Part shown: positions 12,190 to 23,480 of the stretch, one piece after another
Layout of the letters: each line of letters opens with the position of its first letter
Numbering within the stretch: position 1 is the first letter of the stretch
Assembly (NCBI RefSeq): GCF_023159225.1
Contig: NC_063174.1
Coordinates: forward strand, 29,719,983 to 29,783,982
Reading direction: 5' to 3'
DNA: 64,000 nucleotides
From: Perognathus longimembris pacificus
Taxonomy: Eukaryota; Chordata; Mammalia; Rodentia; Heteromyidae
Notes under the pieces: generated by a model
The model's input: the letters and a program-made list of their open reading frames with translations, nothing else
What the model was told of the DNA's origin: nothing
Database searches by the model: none
Position numbers and translations under genes: made by a program

Positions 12190-12392
12190 TAATATTTGGC
12201 AGTACTGTGGTTTGCCTCTTGTTACCAAGGCAAGCACTCTACCACTTGAGCCATACTCCTAGCCCTTCTTGTTTTAGTTATTTTTCAGATAGGGTCTTGA
12301 GCTTTTTGTCCAAGGCTGGATTTGGACCACATCTTTTTTACCTCTGCCTACTGTTTAGTTAAGATTACAGGTATACCAGCACATCCAGCCCA
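12190..12392 (-). mobile_element. old B4-like SINE, antisense
   Basis: GGCAGTACTGTGGTTTGCCT to GAGCCATACTCCTAGCCC is an ID-like antisense part. CAGATAGGGTCTTGAGC to CCAGCACATCCAGCCC is the 7SL-like part. Confidence 0.6.
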
Positions 12393-12394
12393 TA

Positions 12395-13140
12395 TTTTAA
12401 CATGTTGTTTATTTTAAATTATTTTTTGTTATTTCTATTTTGTACTTCATATTCTAACATTTTAAGCATTTAACAACTCATTAAGCATTCTACAGTCTAA
12501 CTTATTTAACAGGTTTCAATGTTTATTCAATGCAATTTATGCAAAATTTCACAACTGGAGACCAGAATAATAAATAGTTTCCTAAATTCATTCAGAGTGA
12601 GAGGAAGAGACAAGATGAGGGTAGGTAAGGGCCCAAATGAAACAGGGGCATCATATTATGGGTAACTTGACTGTGATGGTGGCAAAAATAGTTTTGATAA
12701 AATCAAATAGAACTAAACACACACAAACACACACACACATCCATGTACACATACACACACCTCAAGAATATGAAGTGAAAAGAATCCTCAATGTCACCCC
12801 TTTGAAATGAACAACCTCTAAGATTTTGAAATATATTTTTAATTCTTTAAAGCATCATGTTAAAAATATGTATATACACTGTTTAAAAGCTAGTTTTCTC
12901 ACTTAATAAATTATTAGCAGCTTTTCATTAACATTAGTCTCCTAAAACATTTTAGTCACTATATTTTTTCCTTCTTCTGAAATATACCCAATATTTTGCT
13001 TTGTTCTATTTTTTCCTATTATGAGAAATATACAGGAATATATTTACAGATTGACCCTCAGCTGCATTCATAATTACTTCCCTTAAATAAATTTAAGAAG
13101 TGTAGTTACTTTTCAATGTCCCTGAGCCTGTGTAAGGGTT
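12395..13140. other. AT-rich unassigned sequence with a short (CA)n
   Basis: No gene or defined repeat was seen, apart from an imperfect CA-rich run at 12718-12760. Confidence 0.4.
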
Positions 13141-13144
13141 GAGG

Positions 13145-13397
13145 AGGCCAGTCTAGGGACTTGAACTCAGAGCCTAGGCACTGTTTCTGAGCTTTTTTTT
13201 TTTCTTTTTTTTTTTTTTTTCACTCAGGGCTAAGCTCTACAATTTGAGCCATAGCTCCACTTCCGGCTTTTTGATGGTTAATTGGATATATGTCTCATGT
13301 ACTTTCCTACCCAAGCTGGCTTCCAATTGCTATCTTTTGCTCTCAGCCTCCTGAGCAGTTAGGATTACAGATGTGACCCACCAGAGCCTGGTGCCAT
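13145..13397 (-). mobile_element. 7SL-headed Geo SINE, antisense, with internal poly-T
   Basis: CCAGTCTAGGGACTTGAACT begins the antisense Geo half. A long T run (13192-13220) lies where the Geo A-rich loop (GAGCAAAAAG) sits. CAGCCTCCTGAGCAGTTAGG to CCAGAGCCTGGTGCC is the antisense 7SL-like head. Confidence 0.75.
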
Positions 13398-13604
13398 GAG
13401 ACTCTTTGAATTTCCTGACTCATCAATAAAATTCTCTGAATATAGGTGTAGCAAAATATACTTCAATTTAATATTTACCAAAGATATACATTCTCCACAG
13501 TCCCACAGTTACTAGAGATTAAATTAGTCATAAACTGGGTATAGTAGGGAGACTTGCCCGAGTATAGTGTGTGACCCATCTGAAAAAAATAAATGAAAAA
13601 AAAA

Positions 13605-13690
13605 AGAAAAAAGAACTGGTAGCACAGCTCAAATGGTAGATTACTGGCCTAGCAAGTAAAAGGTCTTGAGTTAAAACCCCAGCACTGCCC
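13605..13690 (+). mobile_element. ID/tRNA-type SINE monomer with purine tail
   Basis: ACTGGTAGCACAGCTCAAAT through GTCTTGAGTTAAAACCCCAG has the A-box and B-box spacing of an ID-like element. The 3' side runs into an A/G-rich purine tract (about 13,695-13,820). Confidence 0.55.
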
Positions 13691-13694
13691 CTCC

Positions 13695-13820
13695 CAAAGA
13701 AGGAGAGAGTGAGAAAAGAGGGAAAGAGGAAAGGAGGGAGGGAGGGGTGCAGAGGAAGGAACAGAGGGAGAAAGAAAAAGCAAACAAGAAAGGAAAGTAA
13801 AAGAGAATGAAGAAAGCATG
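13695..13820 (+). repeat. purine-rich (GGGA/GAAA)n tract
   Basis: An almost pure A/G run follows the preceding ID-like SINE and is probably its expanded tail. It creates the long minus-strand pyrimidine-coded open frame at 13528-14133, which is not a gene. Confidence 0.75.
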
Positions 13821-14290
13821 CTGAATCAAGGGAGAAGAATCTCCAAACTCTCACACCAGGGCCAACTCTGCCATCATTCATGACAGCACTGGAGGGTGGC
13901 TGCTGAAGCACACAACCAAATTTAACTGCTAGGAAACCACTGAATATGTTCCTCATGCCCAGTGAATGTCTCCTTGTGCCCACAAGACATGGGAAAGAAT
14001 CCTGCCAACTCTGGAATTCCCAGTCTATCTCAAGTCTGTGCACAGACTTTCTCTCCTTCCCTTCATTCATTCCTCTAGTGCCAGCTGCAGAAAATAAGCT
14101 GTGGCAAATGAGATTGCTTCTGTCTTCCAGCAATGGTTTCTCCCGTGTCTACAAACAATAGCCTCAGGTTCTCCCAATTCTATTTCTCTTCCTATTATAG
14201 TCGAGTTAAAACATCCTCAATATCACTTTACTTTATCACTCTGTGGTTTCCCAGTGAGGAGTCAAGGTCAAGGACAGGAGGTGTCTGAAG

Positions 14291-14323
14291 TGTGTGTGTG
14301 TGTGTGTGTGTGTCTGCGTGTGT
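14291..14323 (+). repeat. (TG)n microsatellite
   Basis: A pure TG run of about 22 bases is followed by an imperfect extension. Confidence 0.9.
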
Positions 14324-14394
14324 ATGACTATCTACATAGTACAGATGGTAAGTTCTCATTGAACTGGAACTCAGCTTAGGCTATAGGAGAGGGT

Positions 14395-14500
14395 TTTTCA
14401 CAATGTTCACTGCTCATTAGAATCCCTTGGACAACTCTTAAGACTCCTCAATCTCTAGGATGGCACCTGGCATTGGTGGTAATCCCAATGTACAGATGCC
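14395..14500 (+). mobile_element. possible hAT-Charlie transposon remnant
   Basis: CTCATTAGAATCCCTTGGAC then CTCTTAAGACTCCTCAATCT resembles the common mammalian MER20/MER5-type motif order 'cagaatcacctgg ... gattcctgggcc'. It is short and diverged, so the call is tentative. Confidence 0.35.
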
Positions 14501-15224
14501 ACACTGAGTGCCTCTAGAGGAAGTTGGTATATTAGTGTACTTGCTGAAACTAACAACCTCCTACTCACTGTTTTCATTATCAGGTAGAAGGACCTACCAA
14601 CAGAAACATGGCAAGTTGTCTGATACTGACAGGTGGGGACCTATATCTTTCTCAGCCCCAAGTGTAGCCTCTCATCAACATCATCCTAAATTTGTTACAC
14701 TGCTGGATTTTACGGACAGTGCTATAATAGCACAATCGGTGGGGTAAGGGGAAAGGTGGGTGTCACATGGTTATGTGGCTTACTTAGGCTGTCAGGGTTT
14801 TCCACTCTACCTGTGGGTTCCATGTTACAAATTCCACGAGTGTATGCATGAGCTCTGTGTGCCTGTGTTTTCCTGCCCTGATGTTCATCCCACTTCTTGA
14901 TTCTGAAGGAGAGGGGCTGAAAGTTACATTGATCACCAAAAAGCAATAATTAAACCATGTAATGAAACCTGCACAAAAAAAAAACCCAAAGGGACAAGGT
15001 TTGGACAGTTTCTAGATTGGCACATACCAAGAAAAGGCATGAAAATTCAAAGTTCCTTCTCTCATATCTTGCAGGGCCCATTTCTTCCTCTGCTCCATTG
15101 GTATCCTTGTAATATCCTATAAACTCCCTAAATTCAGTGCTCTGTCCCAACAAATTAATCATACTCAAGGAGAGTATAATGGTAACCTCAATTTATAGCC
15201 TATCCTTCAGAATGGAATTGACAG

Positions 15225-15327
15225 AAGCGGGCACTATGGTACATACCTATAATCTTAGCACTTTGGAGGCAAAGACAGGAAAATCTGGAGTTCAAGTTCA
15301 GCTTGGGATCTATATCAAGACACTGTG
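15225..15327 (+). mobile_element. B1 (7SL-derived) SINE monomer
   Basis: GGGCACTATGGTACATACCT, AATCTTAGCACTTTGGAGGC and GTTCAAGTTCAGCTTGGG are B1/proto-Alu landmarks. No Geo half is attached. The element passes directly into a purine microsatellite. Confidence 0.75.
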
Positions 15328-15502
15328 GGAAAGAAGGAAGGAAGGAAGGGAGGGAGGGAGGAGGGAGGGAGGGAGGGAGAAGGGAGGGAGGGAGGGAGGA
15401 AGAGAAGGAGGAAGAGAGGGAAGGAAGGAAACAAGGAGAGAAAAGAAGAAAGAAGGAAGGAAAGAAAGAGAGAAAAGAAGAAAGGAAAGAGGGAAGGAAG
15501 GA
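15328..15502 (+). repeat. (GGAA/GGGA)n purine microsatellite
   Basis: About 175 bp of nearly uninterrupted A/G sequence begins exactly at the 3' end of a B1 element. It produces K/E/R/G-rich open frames on the + strand and S/F/L/P-rich frames on the - strand, all of them artefacts of composition. Confidence 0.9.
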
Positions 15503-16264
15503 ATTTGTAGTCATTATTTGCAGTTATCAGCAGTGGGCGCAGTCTTGTGGGACTGAGCCTCCACCTGTGGAATCTGATGCTAGCTCCAGGAAGACAGCAT
15601 CAGGACTGAATTTAATTTGTGGACAACCATCTGGTATCCATGACAAAAATGCTTGCTTGTTTGTCTGACGGTGTGGAGAAATCACCACTCATTTTGAAAT
15701 CACAAAGTGTTAATTGTTGATTGTTGAATAAGAGTGTGGGAGGAAGTGGGTTTTGTTTTTAGTTCTATATCCAGAGCTGCTGGCTCTAGCTTTCAAATGT
15801 GTATCTTCAGTCTAATCTCCTGACTGAGGTTGCATAACTAATTGATGTTTTTACTTCCCTATTTGCATGTCTGACAAGCATCTAAGATTTAAGACATACA
15901 AATCCAAATTCATAATGTTTGCCCACTCTCTCATTGCTCCTCCTTTGCTCTTATTCATCCATCAATCCTCAACACAGCCCCTATTTTCCATCCAGTCTGC
16001 TTCTTTCAGCCCCTGCTTCAAGATCACATCACCCACTACAAAGTCCTGTAGATAAATTGCACTTCTAAAATATTCCATCAATGCTAAGTCAAGGAAGAAT
16101 CTCCAAAATCTCCCGCACTAGGGTGTAGCTACTGAAGAAAGTCACATGGGAAACCACCATGTCCTTTTACCCAGGGTGTCCCCTTTCTCAGACTTTCCTT
16201 TGTGTCTTTTCTTAGCTACAAACCAAGTCACCAAGGACTTTCATAATAGCCTCTTTATTGTTTC

Positions 16265-16393
16265 TATTTTGTTTTGCACCAGGGTCTCAATATACAGTCC
16301 AACCTGACCTTGAATTCACACTGCAGCACAGGCTAGTTTCAAGATCCTATTGCTTTAGCTTCCTGAGTCCTGAAATTATAGATATAGTTGGCC
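16265..16393 (-). mobile_element. old B1-like SINE, antisense
   Basis: CAGGGTCTCAATATACAGTC, ACCTTGAATTCACACTGC and GCTTCCTGAGTCCTGAAAT match an antisense B1-type element with heavy divergence. Confidence 0.5.
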
Positions 16394-16419
16394 CTACAGT
16401 AACTTCTTAACTCATTTTC

Positions 16420-16772
16420 CTTCATCATTTCTTTCTTACCCATTCTTCACATTAGAGTTAAAGAAATGGCTGAAAGATAAATTTGATTAGGCCATTTCCA
16501 GTTTAAAACCCTTCCATGACTATATATTACATTTAAAAACGATTTCTTCATCCTTAATATTGCTTAGAAAACATTGAATAGTTTATCTCCCACAACCATG
16601 TGATCGCATCCCATGCCTGTCTTTTGACTCAGTATCCCCCACTCACCCCAATCAATGCCATGGTTTGGGTGGGCAGTTGCTTGCTTATCCAAGTCTTGTT
16701 CTGTATACAGTGTTCTTTACCAGGCTATGCCTTCTTGGCTAAACTTGTGTGACATTTCTTCAGAGTCCTTTC
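16420..16772 (+). mobile_element. L2 LINE 3' region remnant
   Basis: The L2 3'-end motif order is visible as ATTTCCAGTTTAAAACCC, CCAGGCTATGCCTTC and GACATTTCTTCAGAGTC. The L1 at 16,773 interrupts it. Confidence 0.5.
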
Positions 16773-17816
16773 CAAAATGCAAATCAAAACAACATTGAGA
16801 TTCCATGTCACCCCAGTAAGAATGTCATATATCAAGAAAACTAACAATAACAATTGTTGGAGGGGATGTGGCCAAAAGGGAACCCTACTTCATTGTTGGT
16901 GGGAATGTAAACTGGTTCAGCCACTCTGGCAAGCAGTATGGAGATTCCTTAGAAGGCTAAATATAGAACTCCCCTATGACCCAGCAGTCCCACTTTTGGG
17001 CATCTATCCAAAAGACCACAAACAAAATCACAGTAATGCCACCAGCACAACAATGTTCATTGCAGCACAATTTGTCATAGCAAGAATCTGGAACCAACCC
17101 AGATGCCCCTCAGTAGACGAATGGATCAGGAAAATGTGGTACATATACACAATGAAATTTTATGCCTCTATCAGAAAGAATGACATTGTCCCATTTGTAA
17201 GGAAATGGAAGGACTTGGAAAAAATTATACTAAGTGAAGTGAGCCAGACCCAAAGAAACATGGACTCTATGGTCTTTCTTATTGGGAATAATTAGTACAG
17301 GTTTAGGCAAGTCATAGCAGAGCATCACAAGAGCCCAATAGCTATACCCTTATGATCACAAAAGATGATGCTAAGTAAAATGAACTCCATGTTGTGGAAA
17401 CGATTGTTATATCACAGTTGTAACTACTTTTAACGTCCCATCTGTATCTGTAGCTTCTATTATTGATGATGTTCTTGTATCACCTTCCTGTGGTTGTACC
17501 TACACTATCTCTGTAATCTTATCTGAGTATATTGGAAACCGTGTATACTGGTATTAGAACTAGGAAATTGAAAGGGAATACCAAAATTGAGAGACACATG
17601 GTAAAAAAAAAAAGACAAACAACTACAAAAGCAATACTTGCAAAACTGTTTGGTGTAAGTGAACTGAACACCTCAGGGGGAGAAAGGGTAAGGGGGAGGG
17701 GGAGGGGGGTATGAGGGACAAGGTAACAAACAGTACAAGAAATGTATCCAATGCCTAACGTATGAAACTGTAACCTCTCTGTACATCAGTTTGATAATAA
17801 AAATTTGAAAAAAAAT
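16773..17816 (+). mobile_element. 5'-truncated LINE-1: ORF2 C-terminus plus 3'UTR
   Basis: The frame 16777-17295 encodes the last 172 residues of L1 ORF2p. It includes the C-terminal CCHC motif C-x3-C-x7-H-x4-C (CWRGCGQKGTLLHCWWEC), then LPYDPAVPLLGIYPKDHK, IWNQPRCPSVDEW and MWYIYTM, and ends in a stop. This frame is intact, so the element is young. The reverse transcriptase and endonuclease domains and all of ORF1 are missing. The 3'UTR (17296-17815) holds a G-rich polypurine tract at about 17,676-17,710 and ends in AATAAAAATTTG plus A. A fragment like this is immobile, although it could donate its 3' end to chimaeric transcripts. It was inserted into an older L2. Confidence 0.92.
17676..17711 (+). 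other. G-rich polypurine tract of the L1 3'UTR
   Basis: Five or more runs of three to six G separated by A or TA are able to form a G-quadruplex. A conserved polypurine tract at this place is a known feature of mammalian L1 3'UTRs. Confidence 0.75.
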
Positions 17817-18065
17817 CCAGCAGCAAAAGGAAAAAAGAGAGGTTAAAAAGAAGAGTTGTTGTACACAATGTTTATCACTGACCATATCCAGTTTCCTCTT
17901 TCCCTGCTATTTCAAACAGTGCTGCAATACACATTTTTATATGTGCATGCAAAGTGTTTCTCTAGGAGAGAGTGTTCCAAACTGTGAGTCTCAACTTGCT
18001 GGTGAAATAGCAATGCAATTTGTGAGTGTACATGTGTGCGCACGCTGTGGTATGTGCTGTGTGTG

Positions 18066-18069
<4 letters not shown>

Positions 18070-18111
<42 letters not shown>
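18070..18111 (+). repeat. (TG)n microsatellite
   Basis: About 21 pure TG units sit directly at the 3' tail position of the antisense SINE that follows, so it is the reverse complement of an (AC)n SINE tail. Confidence 0.92.
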
Positions 18112-18114
<3 letters not shown>

Positions 18115-18520
18115 GTTCTGGGGCTTGAACTCAAGGCCTGGGCACTGTTCCTGAGCTTTTGTGCTTTTGTGCTCAAGACTACTGATTTACCACTTGAGCC
18201 ACAGCTCTACTTCTGGCTTTTCTGTGGTTAATTAGAGATGAGTTTCACATACTCAAGAGACACTATATTGGAAATGAACTATACAACTTGGGAGACAGGG
18301 ATGATGGGAGGGAGAAAATGAGGGAAGAGGTGACACTGTTCAAAAGGAATGTACTCATTACTTGACCTATTTAGCTGTAACCCCTCTGTACATCACCTTT
18401 ACAACTGAAAAAGAAAAAGAGTCTCACAAACTTTCCTACCCAGGCTGCCTTAGAGCCACAATCCTCAGATCTCAGCCTCCTGAGAAGCAAGGATTATGTG
18501 CATAAGCCACTGGCATTAAC
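18112..18520 (-). mobile_element. 7SL-headed Geo SINE, antisense, split by an L1 fragment
   Basis: The antisense Geo half (TTCTGGGGCTTGAACTCAAG ... GAGCCACAGCTCTACTTC) and the start of the head (TGTGGTTAATTAGAGATGAG) lie at 18112-18249. The rest of the head (CTTTCCTACCCAGGCTGC ... CAGCCTCCTGAGAAGCAAGG) resumes at 18421. The gap is an L1 3' end. Confidence 0.75.
18250..18418 (+). mobile_element. L1 3'UTR fragment inserted in a SINE
   Basis: It shares GACACTGTTCAAAAGGAATG, GTAACCCCTCTGTACATCAC and the A-rich end with other L1 3' ends in the window. GAGTTTCACA and GAGTCTCACA on its two sides look like a slightly diverged target duplication. Confidence 0.65.
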
Positions 18521-18524
18521 AATG

Positions 18525-20345
18525 CCATTTTTGTAAAAAAGGAAAAAAAGAAGTATAAGACAGAATGGCAAATGCTAGAGTATAATGTATACCACAAGCA
18601 TGGGCTTTGTTTTATGAAATATTGATTCCAGGGTGTGGTTGTATACATATGCATGCATGTGTATGTATCTGTTGGATCTCAAGATAAAATTGACTTAGTT
18701 CAGCATGTAAAAGGTTTTTAAAGGCCACTATTTCAAGATTATTTAGGTATTTTCAAGATATTTTAGGAATGGCTATCTTAGAGGCACAGTATTCAGTCAT
18801 CATTTTACACACAAATAGAAGAATATCTTAAGTTACAATGAAAATACATATGACCATACATACTTGGTACTTTGTTCTTGGTTTACTCTTGTTAGTTTCC
18901 ATAAACTTTTGCTACATAAACAGTACTTTTTTTTTTAAAGGAGGAGAGTCTTAGGGTAAACCATCTTACAAATATTTTATAGGGATTAGTTATTTATATC
19001 AAAATCAGTGTTGTTTAAGCACACTGACAGTGACAGAAAGCAGGAGGTCTGAAGTTTTAGCATGCATTCTCTTTTCATAACTTTCCACATCACCAATTTA
19101 CATTATGGCTAGAAATAAATCCTCTATGTTTACTTAAACACTAAAAGTACAGAACACATTTATTTTATTGTATAAAACTCTACTGGAAAAATCCTGGCCG
19201 CTTAGGATAGTAATCCCCAATCCATGGGCAAAATACCATTTCTATGTGCTGTTTTCTATTCTTGGTTCCATTCCATTCACTGCTGCCCTTTAACCCACCT
19301 TTACTGCACAGCACAGATCTGTCACTGAGCCAGTCCTACCAAGCCAGAGCAGACAGCTGCCTCTGGATAGAACTTGAAGGGAACTGAAGGACAGTTTGCC
19401 CTAAGAATCTATGCCCCTATCCTTTTTCCACTATTGGAGTGATTTGTTTGGGATCAGTCATCTTGGAAGTGTGTCAGAAAGCACAGCAAACATTTCAGCT
19501 CTATTCTCTTCCAATTCATTCAACTACTTCACATAGTGTAAGATTTCAGGCTTTACCCCATACTTACATTTAAACACATTTTGTAAGTCAATGTTTATAA
19601 TACCCCAGGTTAGATATCTATCTGGTTTATATATCACCCTTGTAGGTCTATTGTAATTATCTTTAGGACTCGCTTGTCTCTTTTTTTCCAATCAACTCAA
19701 ATAGATATTCCACTTGAGCAAAAACAGTACTTTCATGTAGTCTAAGACAGCAATGAAAAGAGGAATGCTGGATTTCAAAAGCAATTAAGGAAAACAAAAT
19801 TAGGCAGAGAACAGGTCTGTTTCTAGGGACAGAGCAAACATACATCACATTTGGAAAGTCCTTTTTTTTTAATCAAAGAAGACAAATAGCAACTTTTTGT
19901 TAAATAAACTCACTCTCTACTTGGTAAGTATGAAGTCTTTCATAAGAATAGTAATACAGAGAATAATAATACAGAGAATAAGTCCATGTTGTCATTGTTG
20001 GTCCAAGATTCAGTTGTAGGGAGTGAGTTGTGAATAGGCCACCTGCCTCAGCTTCTTGAGACCTAAGTTGATTTTTACCACCTGGAGCCCAAGGTCTCTG
20101 CACTGGAGATAGATTGAAGGAAGGCAGACTTCCTAACCTCTTTTCCTGCTTTCCCATCACTCACTCTCTGGCAAGGATGTGATGTAGTAGAAAAAGACAT
20201 CACTTCTTATTTTGTATGGTCTTTCCTCTTGTTGGAACGTCACAGCACACATTACCATGTTAGGTGCTGAGAAGTCTCACAGAGCGGAAACCTATGGAGC
20301 TCTATCTTACTCAGTGTCCAATCCAACTTAGTTAACTATAGCCAT
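18525..20345. other. unassigned sequence
   Basis: No gene is supported across about 1.8 kb. Open frames are under 90 aa and unrecognisable. No transposon boundary is evident except short T runs at about 18,930 and 19,861. Confidence 0.4.
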
Positions 20346-20364
20346 CTTCCCCTTTTCACATTTT

Positions 20365-20569
20365 TTTTTTTTTGGCCAGTCCTGGGCCTTGGACTCAGGG
20401 CCTGAGCACTGTCCCTGGCTTCTTCCCTCTCAAGGCTAGCACTCTGCCACTTGAGCCACAGCGCTGCTTCTGGCCGTTTTTTCTGTATATGTGGTGCTGG
20501 GGAATCGAACCTAGGGCCTCGTGTATCCGAGGCAGGCACTCTTGCCACTAGGCTATATCCCCAGCCCCC
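20365..20569 (-). mobile_element. young IDL-Geo SINE, antisense
   Basis: On the minus strand it reads GGGGCTGGGGATATAGCCTA, TGCCTCGGATACACGAGGCC and GAGAGGGAAGAAGCCAGGGA, with GGCCCAGGACTGGCC at the end. The duplication CCTTTTCACATTTTT flanks it (about 20350 and 20570). It carries the same diagnostic bases as the copies at 43,117 and 59,247. Confidence 0.92.
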
Positions 20570-20769
20570 CCTTTTCACATTTTTATTGACAATGTTTGGG
20601 GGTATCTCTATTATTAAAAGAAATACATTCCTTTCAGTTAGGCAAATGCATCCCTTCCTCATTTTTTTCCAACAGATAGTCCTGGTGACCCAGTGAATAC
20701 AACTAGACACCTTCACAGAGCTTCCATTTTTAGTCTCACTTGCCACTTGCACAATTAATTAATAGCCAC

Positions 20770-21245
20770 TAACAATATAATAACACATGTGAGGACTTAG
20801 CCAAGCCAGGATATCCCTGAAAGGTTCTCTTTCAGTTATCAACTAGATGAACAGGGAGGAAGTATGAAAGGAAAACATTCTGGAAAGAAGGAAAAGCAGG
20901 TACACTAGCCTGATGGCATTCAAGGAAGCAGAGCACAGGCATTCTTCCTGTTTGGGGTTTAGAAGGTAAGGAAAGGCCAGATCACATCAGGAAGTGGGTT
21001 GGTAAAGGATTTACCTTGGCCTGAAGATTCTTCTCGGTGGTGATGAAATCACACCACCCCTATATGCTCCACACCAGAAGGCATGAGTGTTCTCAGTTTT
21101 CAGAGTTAGAAAGAAAGGTCAGGGAAGCATGTGACCTGCCAAAAGCATAGAACTACTCAAAAATAGAGTAGGGATTTTAACACAAGTCATCTGAGTCCAA
21201 AGCCTTATGCTAACACAACAAGCTCCTGAAGATGACTGCCTGCTC
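20770..21245. other. unassigned sequence
   Basis: No gene or repeat was recognised in this stretch. Confidence 0.4.
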
Positions 21246-21260
21246 AAAAGGCCAATGTTG

Positions 21261-21468
21261 GGGGGCTGGGGATATGGCCTAGTGGCAAGAGTGCTTGCCT
21301 TGTATACATGAGGCCCTGGGTTCAATTCCCCAGCACCACATATATAGAAAATGGACAGAAGTGGTGCTGTGCCTCAAGTGGCAGAGTGCTAGCCTTGAGC
21401 AAAAAAAAAAGCCAGGGACAGTGCTCAGGCCCTGAGTCCAAGCCCCAGCACTGGCCAAAAACAAAAAC
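21261..21468 (+). mobile_element. IDL-Geo SINE with 15-bp target duplication
   Basis: It starts GGGGGCTGGGGATATGGCCT and ends AGCACTGGCC plus (CAAAAA)n. The perfect duplication AAAAGGCCAATGTTG lies at 21246-21260 and 21469-21483. Confidence 0.93.
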
Positions 21469-21483
21469 AAAAGGCCAATGTTG

Positions 21484-21716
21484 CCAGGCATCGGTGTCTC
21501 ATGACTGTAACCCTAGCTACTAAGGAGGCTGAGTTCTGAGGATCATAATTCAAAGCTAGCCTGGGCAGGAAAATTTGTAAGACTCTTATCTCCAATTAAC
21601 AATTTTTTAAAAAGGTAGAAGTGGAGCTGTGGCTCAAGCCTTGAGCACAAAAGCTAAGGACAGCGATCAGGCATTGAGTTCAAGCCACAGTACCCACCAA
21701 AAATAAAAATTAAAAA
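21484..21716 (+). mobile_element. 7SL-headed Geo SINE
   Basis: CCAGGCATCGGTGTCTCATG, TAACCCTAGCTACTAAGGAG and CTGAGGATCATAATTC form the head. GTAGAAGTGGAGCTGTGGCT begins the Geo half. It directly abuts the downstream duplication of the younger IDL-Geo element. Confidence 0.85.
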
Positions 21717-21766
21717 CCCAATGGTGTCACCCCACCAAACTGGGCACCTGATTCCTGAAGGCTTCT

Positions 21767-21770
<4 letters not shown>

Positions 21771-21805
<35 letters not shown>
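21771..21805 (+). repeat. (TG)n microsatellite
   Basis: A pure TG run abuts the tail end of the following antisense SINE. Confidence 0.92.
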
Positions 21806-21806
<1 letters not shown>

Positions 21807-22035
21807 GGTGCTGGGGCTTGAACTCAGGGTCTCATACTCTTTCTTGGCTTTTTGACTCAAGGCTGGCATTCTACCATTTGAGCCACACTTCTACTTTTAC
21901 TTTTTTTCTGGTTAGTTGGCGATAAAAACCTCATAGATTATTCTTCTTGAGGTTGGTTTCAAACCACAATCCTTAAATCTCAACCTCCTGCGTATCTGGC
22001 ACTATAGGAGTGAGCTGTCAGTGTTTCAGCTCCCT
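21806..22035 (-). mobile_element. 7SL-headed Geo SINE, antisense, (AC)n-tailed
   Basis: GGTGCTGGGGCTTGAACTCA (Geo) through CTGGTTAGTTGGCGATAAAA to AACCTCCTGCGTATCTGGCA (head) is complete in antisense. Confidence 0.8.
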
Positions 22036-22039
22036 AAAG

Positions 22040-22890
22040 GCTCCTGTGAGACTGTAAACCCCAGGGGCTGAGGGTACAGCAAGAGTATGACGAACGCAGA
22101 TGTCATGTTCAAAACCTTATACCCTAAATTAGGACCTTAATTAGGATATTAGGATTCTAAGTGGACACTAGACTCCATTTCATGGCTTAAACTAGCTTGT
22201 CTTAAGTATAAAATGGAATGGCAGAATAGCCTTGGGAAGTTCTGGTTTCTGTATGCTTCTAAGCCCTGAATGGTAACAGTGTCCTTTAGGCTTCTCTGAA
22301 ACAGAAGTTTGTACACCTTCCCAGGGCTTCCTTGTCAGTATTGTAGACTCCAGGCCTTCTCTGGGAGAGGACTTAGGGATGTGCATTTCAGTACATTCAT
22401 AGCTGCCACTCCCTTTGAAGCTAAGGTATTGGCTTCAAGGCTTTATGAAGATCCATGAGTCTGGCAGACTGCTTCATCCGTAGAGTAAAAGTATGACTTC
22501 CCAAAGCCCTAGTTTCTTTCTGGATTATACAGAATATACAGTGGCAGACAGAACTAAAGTGTGTGTGTGTGTGTGTGTGTGTGTTTCTTTCCATCTCCTC
22601 ATATAACATATTGCATCTTGTGCAGTGACCCTAACAGCCAATTGAATACAGGAATTCTGGAGTTTCTTATATCTGACAGTGGTTCAAATTAGGGATGTTC
22701 CATTAAAATGTTATCTTTGGAACTGAAATAGCCACCTAGGTTTTTCCCAGTATAACCAAGTAAATATTCCCTTATCGACATAAGGAGATGCTCAGAGACA
22801 CCAAAGGAACAGCTAATTCTTTGCAGATACTCACTCCCTTTCAGAACATCACTGCTCCCCTCAGAGCACCCAGAGGTAGAGCAAGGCTTT
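22040..22890. other. unassigned sequence with (GT)n at 22560-22584
   Basis: A pure GT run of 25 bases is the only clear feature. No gene is supported. Confidence 0.5.
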
Positions 22891-22894
22891 GGAT

Positions 22895-23100
22895 CCCACC
22901 TACCTCAGCTGAATTCATGGCTTTGCTGTGTGGTTCAGCATGACATTCAGCCTTAATTCCACATCTATAAAATGAGTACCTAAAGCTTTCTTCCTGGGGT
23001 GGTCATACTACTCAAATGAGTTCGCATAAGTAAAGCAATTTACTCAGTGCTGGGCAGGGAAAGTTGGTAAGCTCTCGCTAAATGTTAGCCATCATTTCCT
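22895..23100 (+). mobile_element. MIR SINE remnant
   Basis: GGCTTTGCTGTGTGGTTCAG, TTCCACATCTATAAAATGAG and GTAAGCTCTCGCTAAATGTT follow the MIR core and 3' order. Confidence 0.7.
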
Positions 23101-23339
23101 CAGCAATTGCTAAGCAGAGGTGAAGGGCCCAAGGTGGGTAAGCAGGAAGGCCTCCTGGGGAAATGTGGCACCTGATCTCTCTACTACTAGTGACTCCACC
23201 CCCTCCCATTCTGATCTCTAGTCAACTCTAAGAGTTCCTAAATGAATTGGCACTAGGCTATGTACTTATCTCCCTGGGCCAGAAGAGATTATTGCCAAAG
23301 TTGAGACAACATAGGTTAGAAGATCAGAAATTATTCTCA

Positions 23340-23480
23340 TAGACATTCTGTCTTCTTCTTTTCTTGGCTGTGTGATCCTAGGCAAAATAACTTATATATT
23401 CCTCACATCTCATTTTCCAACCTATAAAATGAAAAGTAGCAATGAGACCTACCCAACAGGAGTCTATGCAGATTCATGAA
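23340..23480 (+). mobile_element. MIR SINE remnant
   Basis: GGCTGTGTGATCCTAGGCAA and CCAACCTATAAAATGAAAAG match the MIR core. Confidence 0.7.

Noticed and set aside
13528..14133. 201-aa minus-strand open frame
   Set aside because: It is composed of the reverse complement of an ID-like SINE and a purine tract (poly S/F/L/P), with no recognisable protein domain.
15137..15668. Glu/Arg/Lys/Gly-rich open frames of 104-139 aa
   Set aside because: All come from translation of the (GGAA)n microsatellite next to a B1 element.
20336..20752. 138-aa minus frame sharing GWGYSLVARVPASD with a frame at 59192
   Set aside because: The shared peptide is a translation of the young IDL-Geo SINE, not a protein family.
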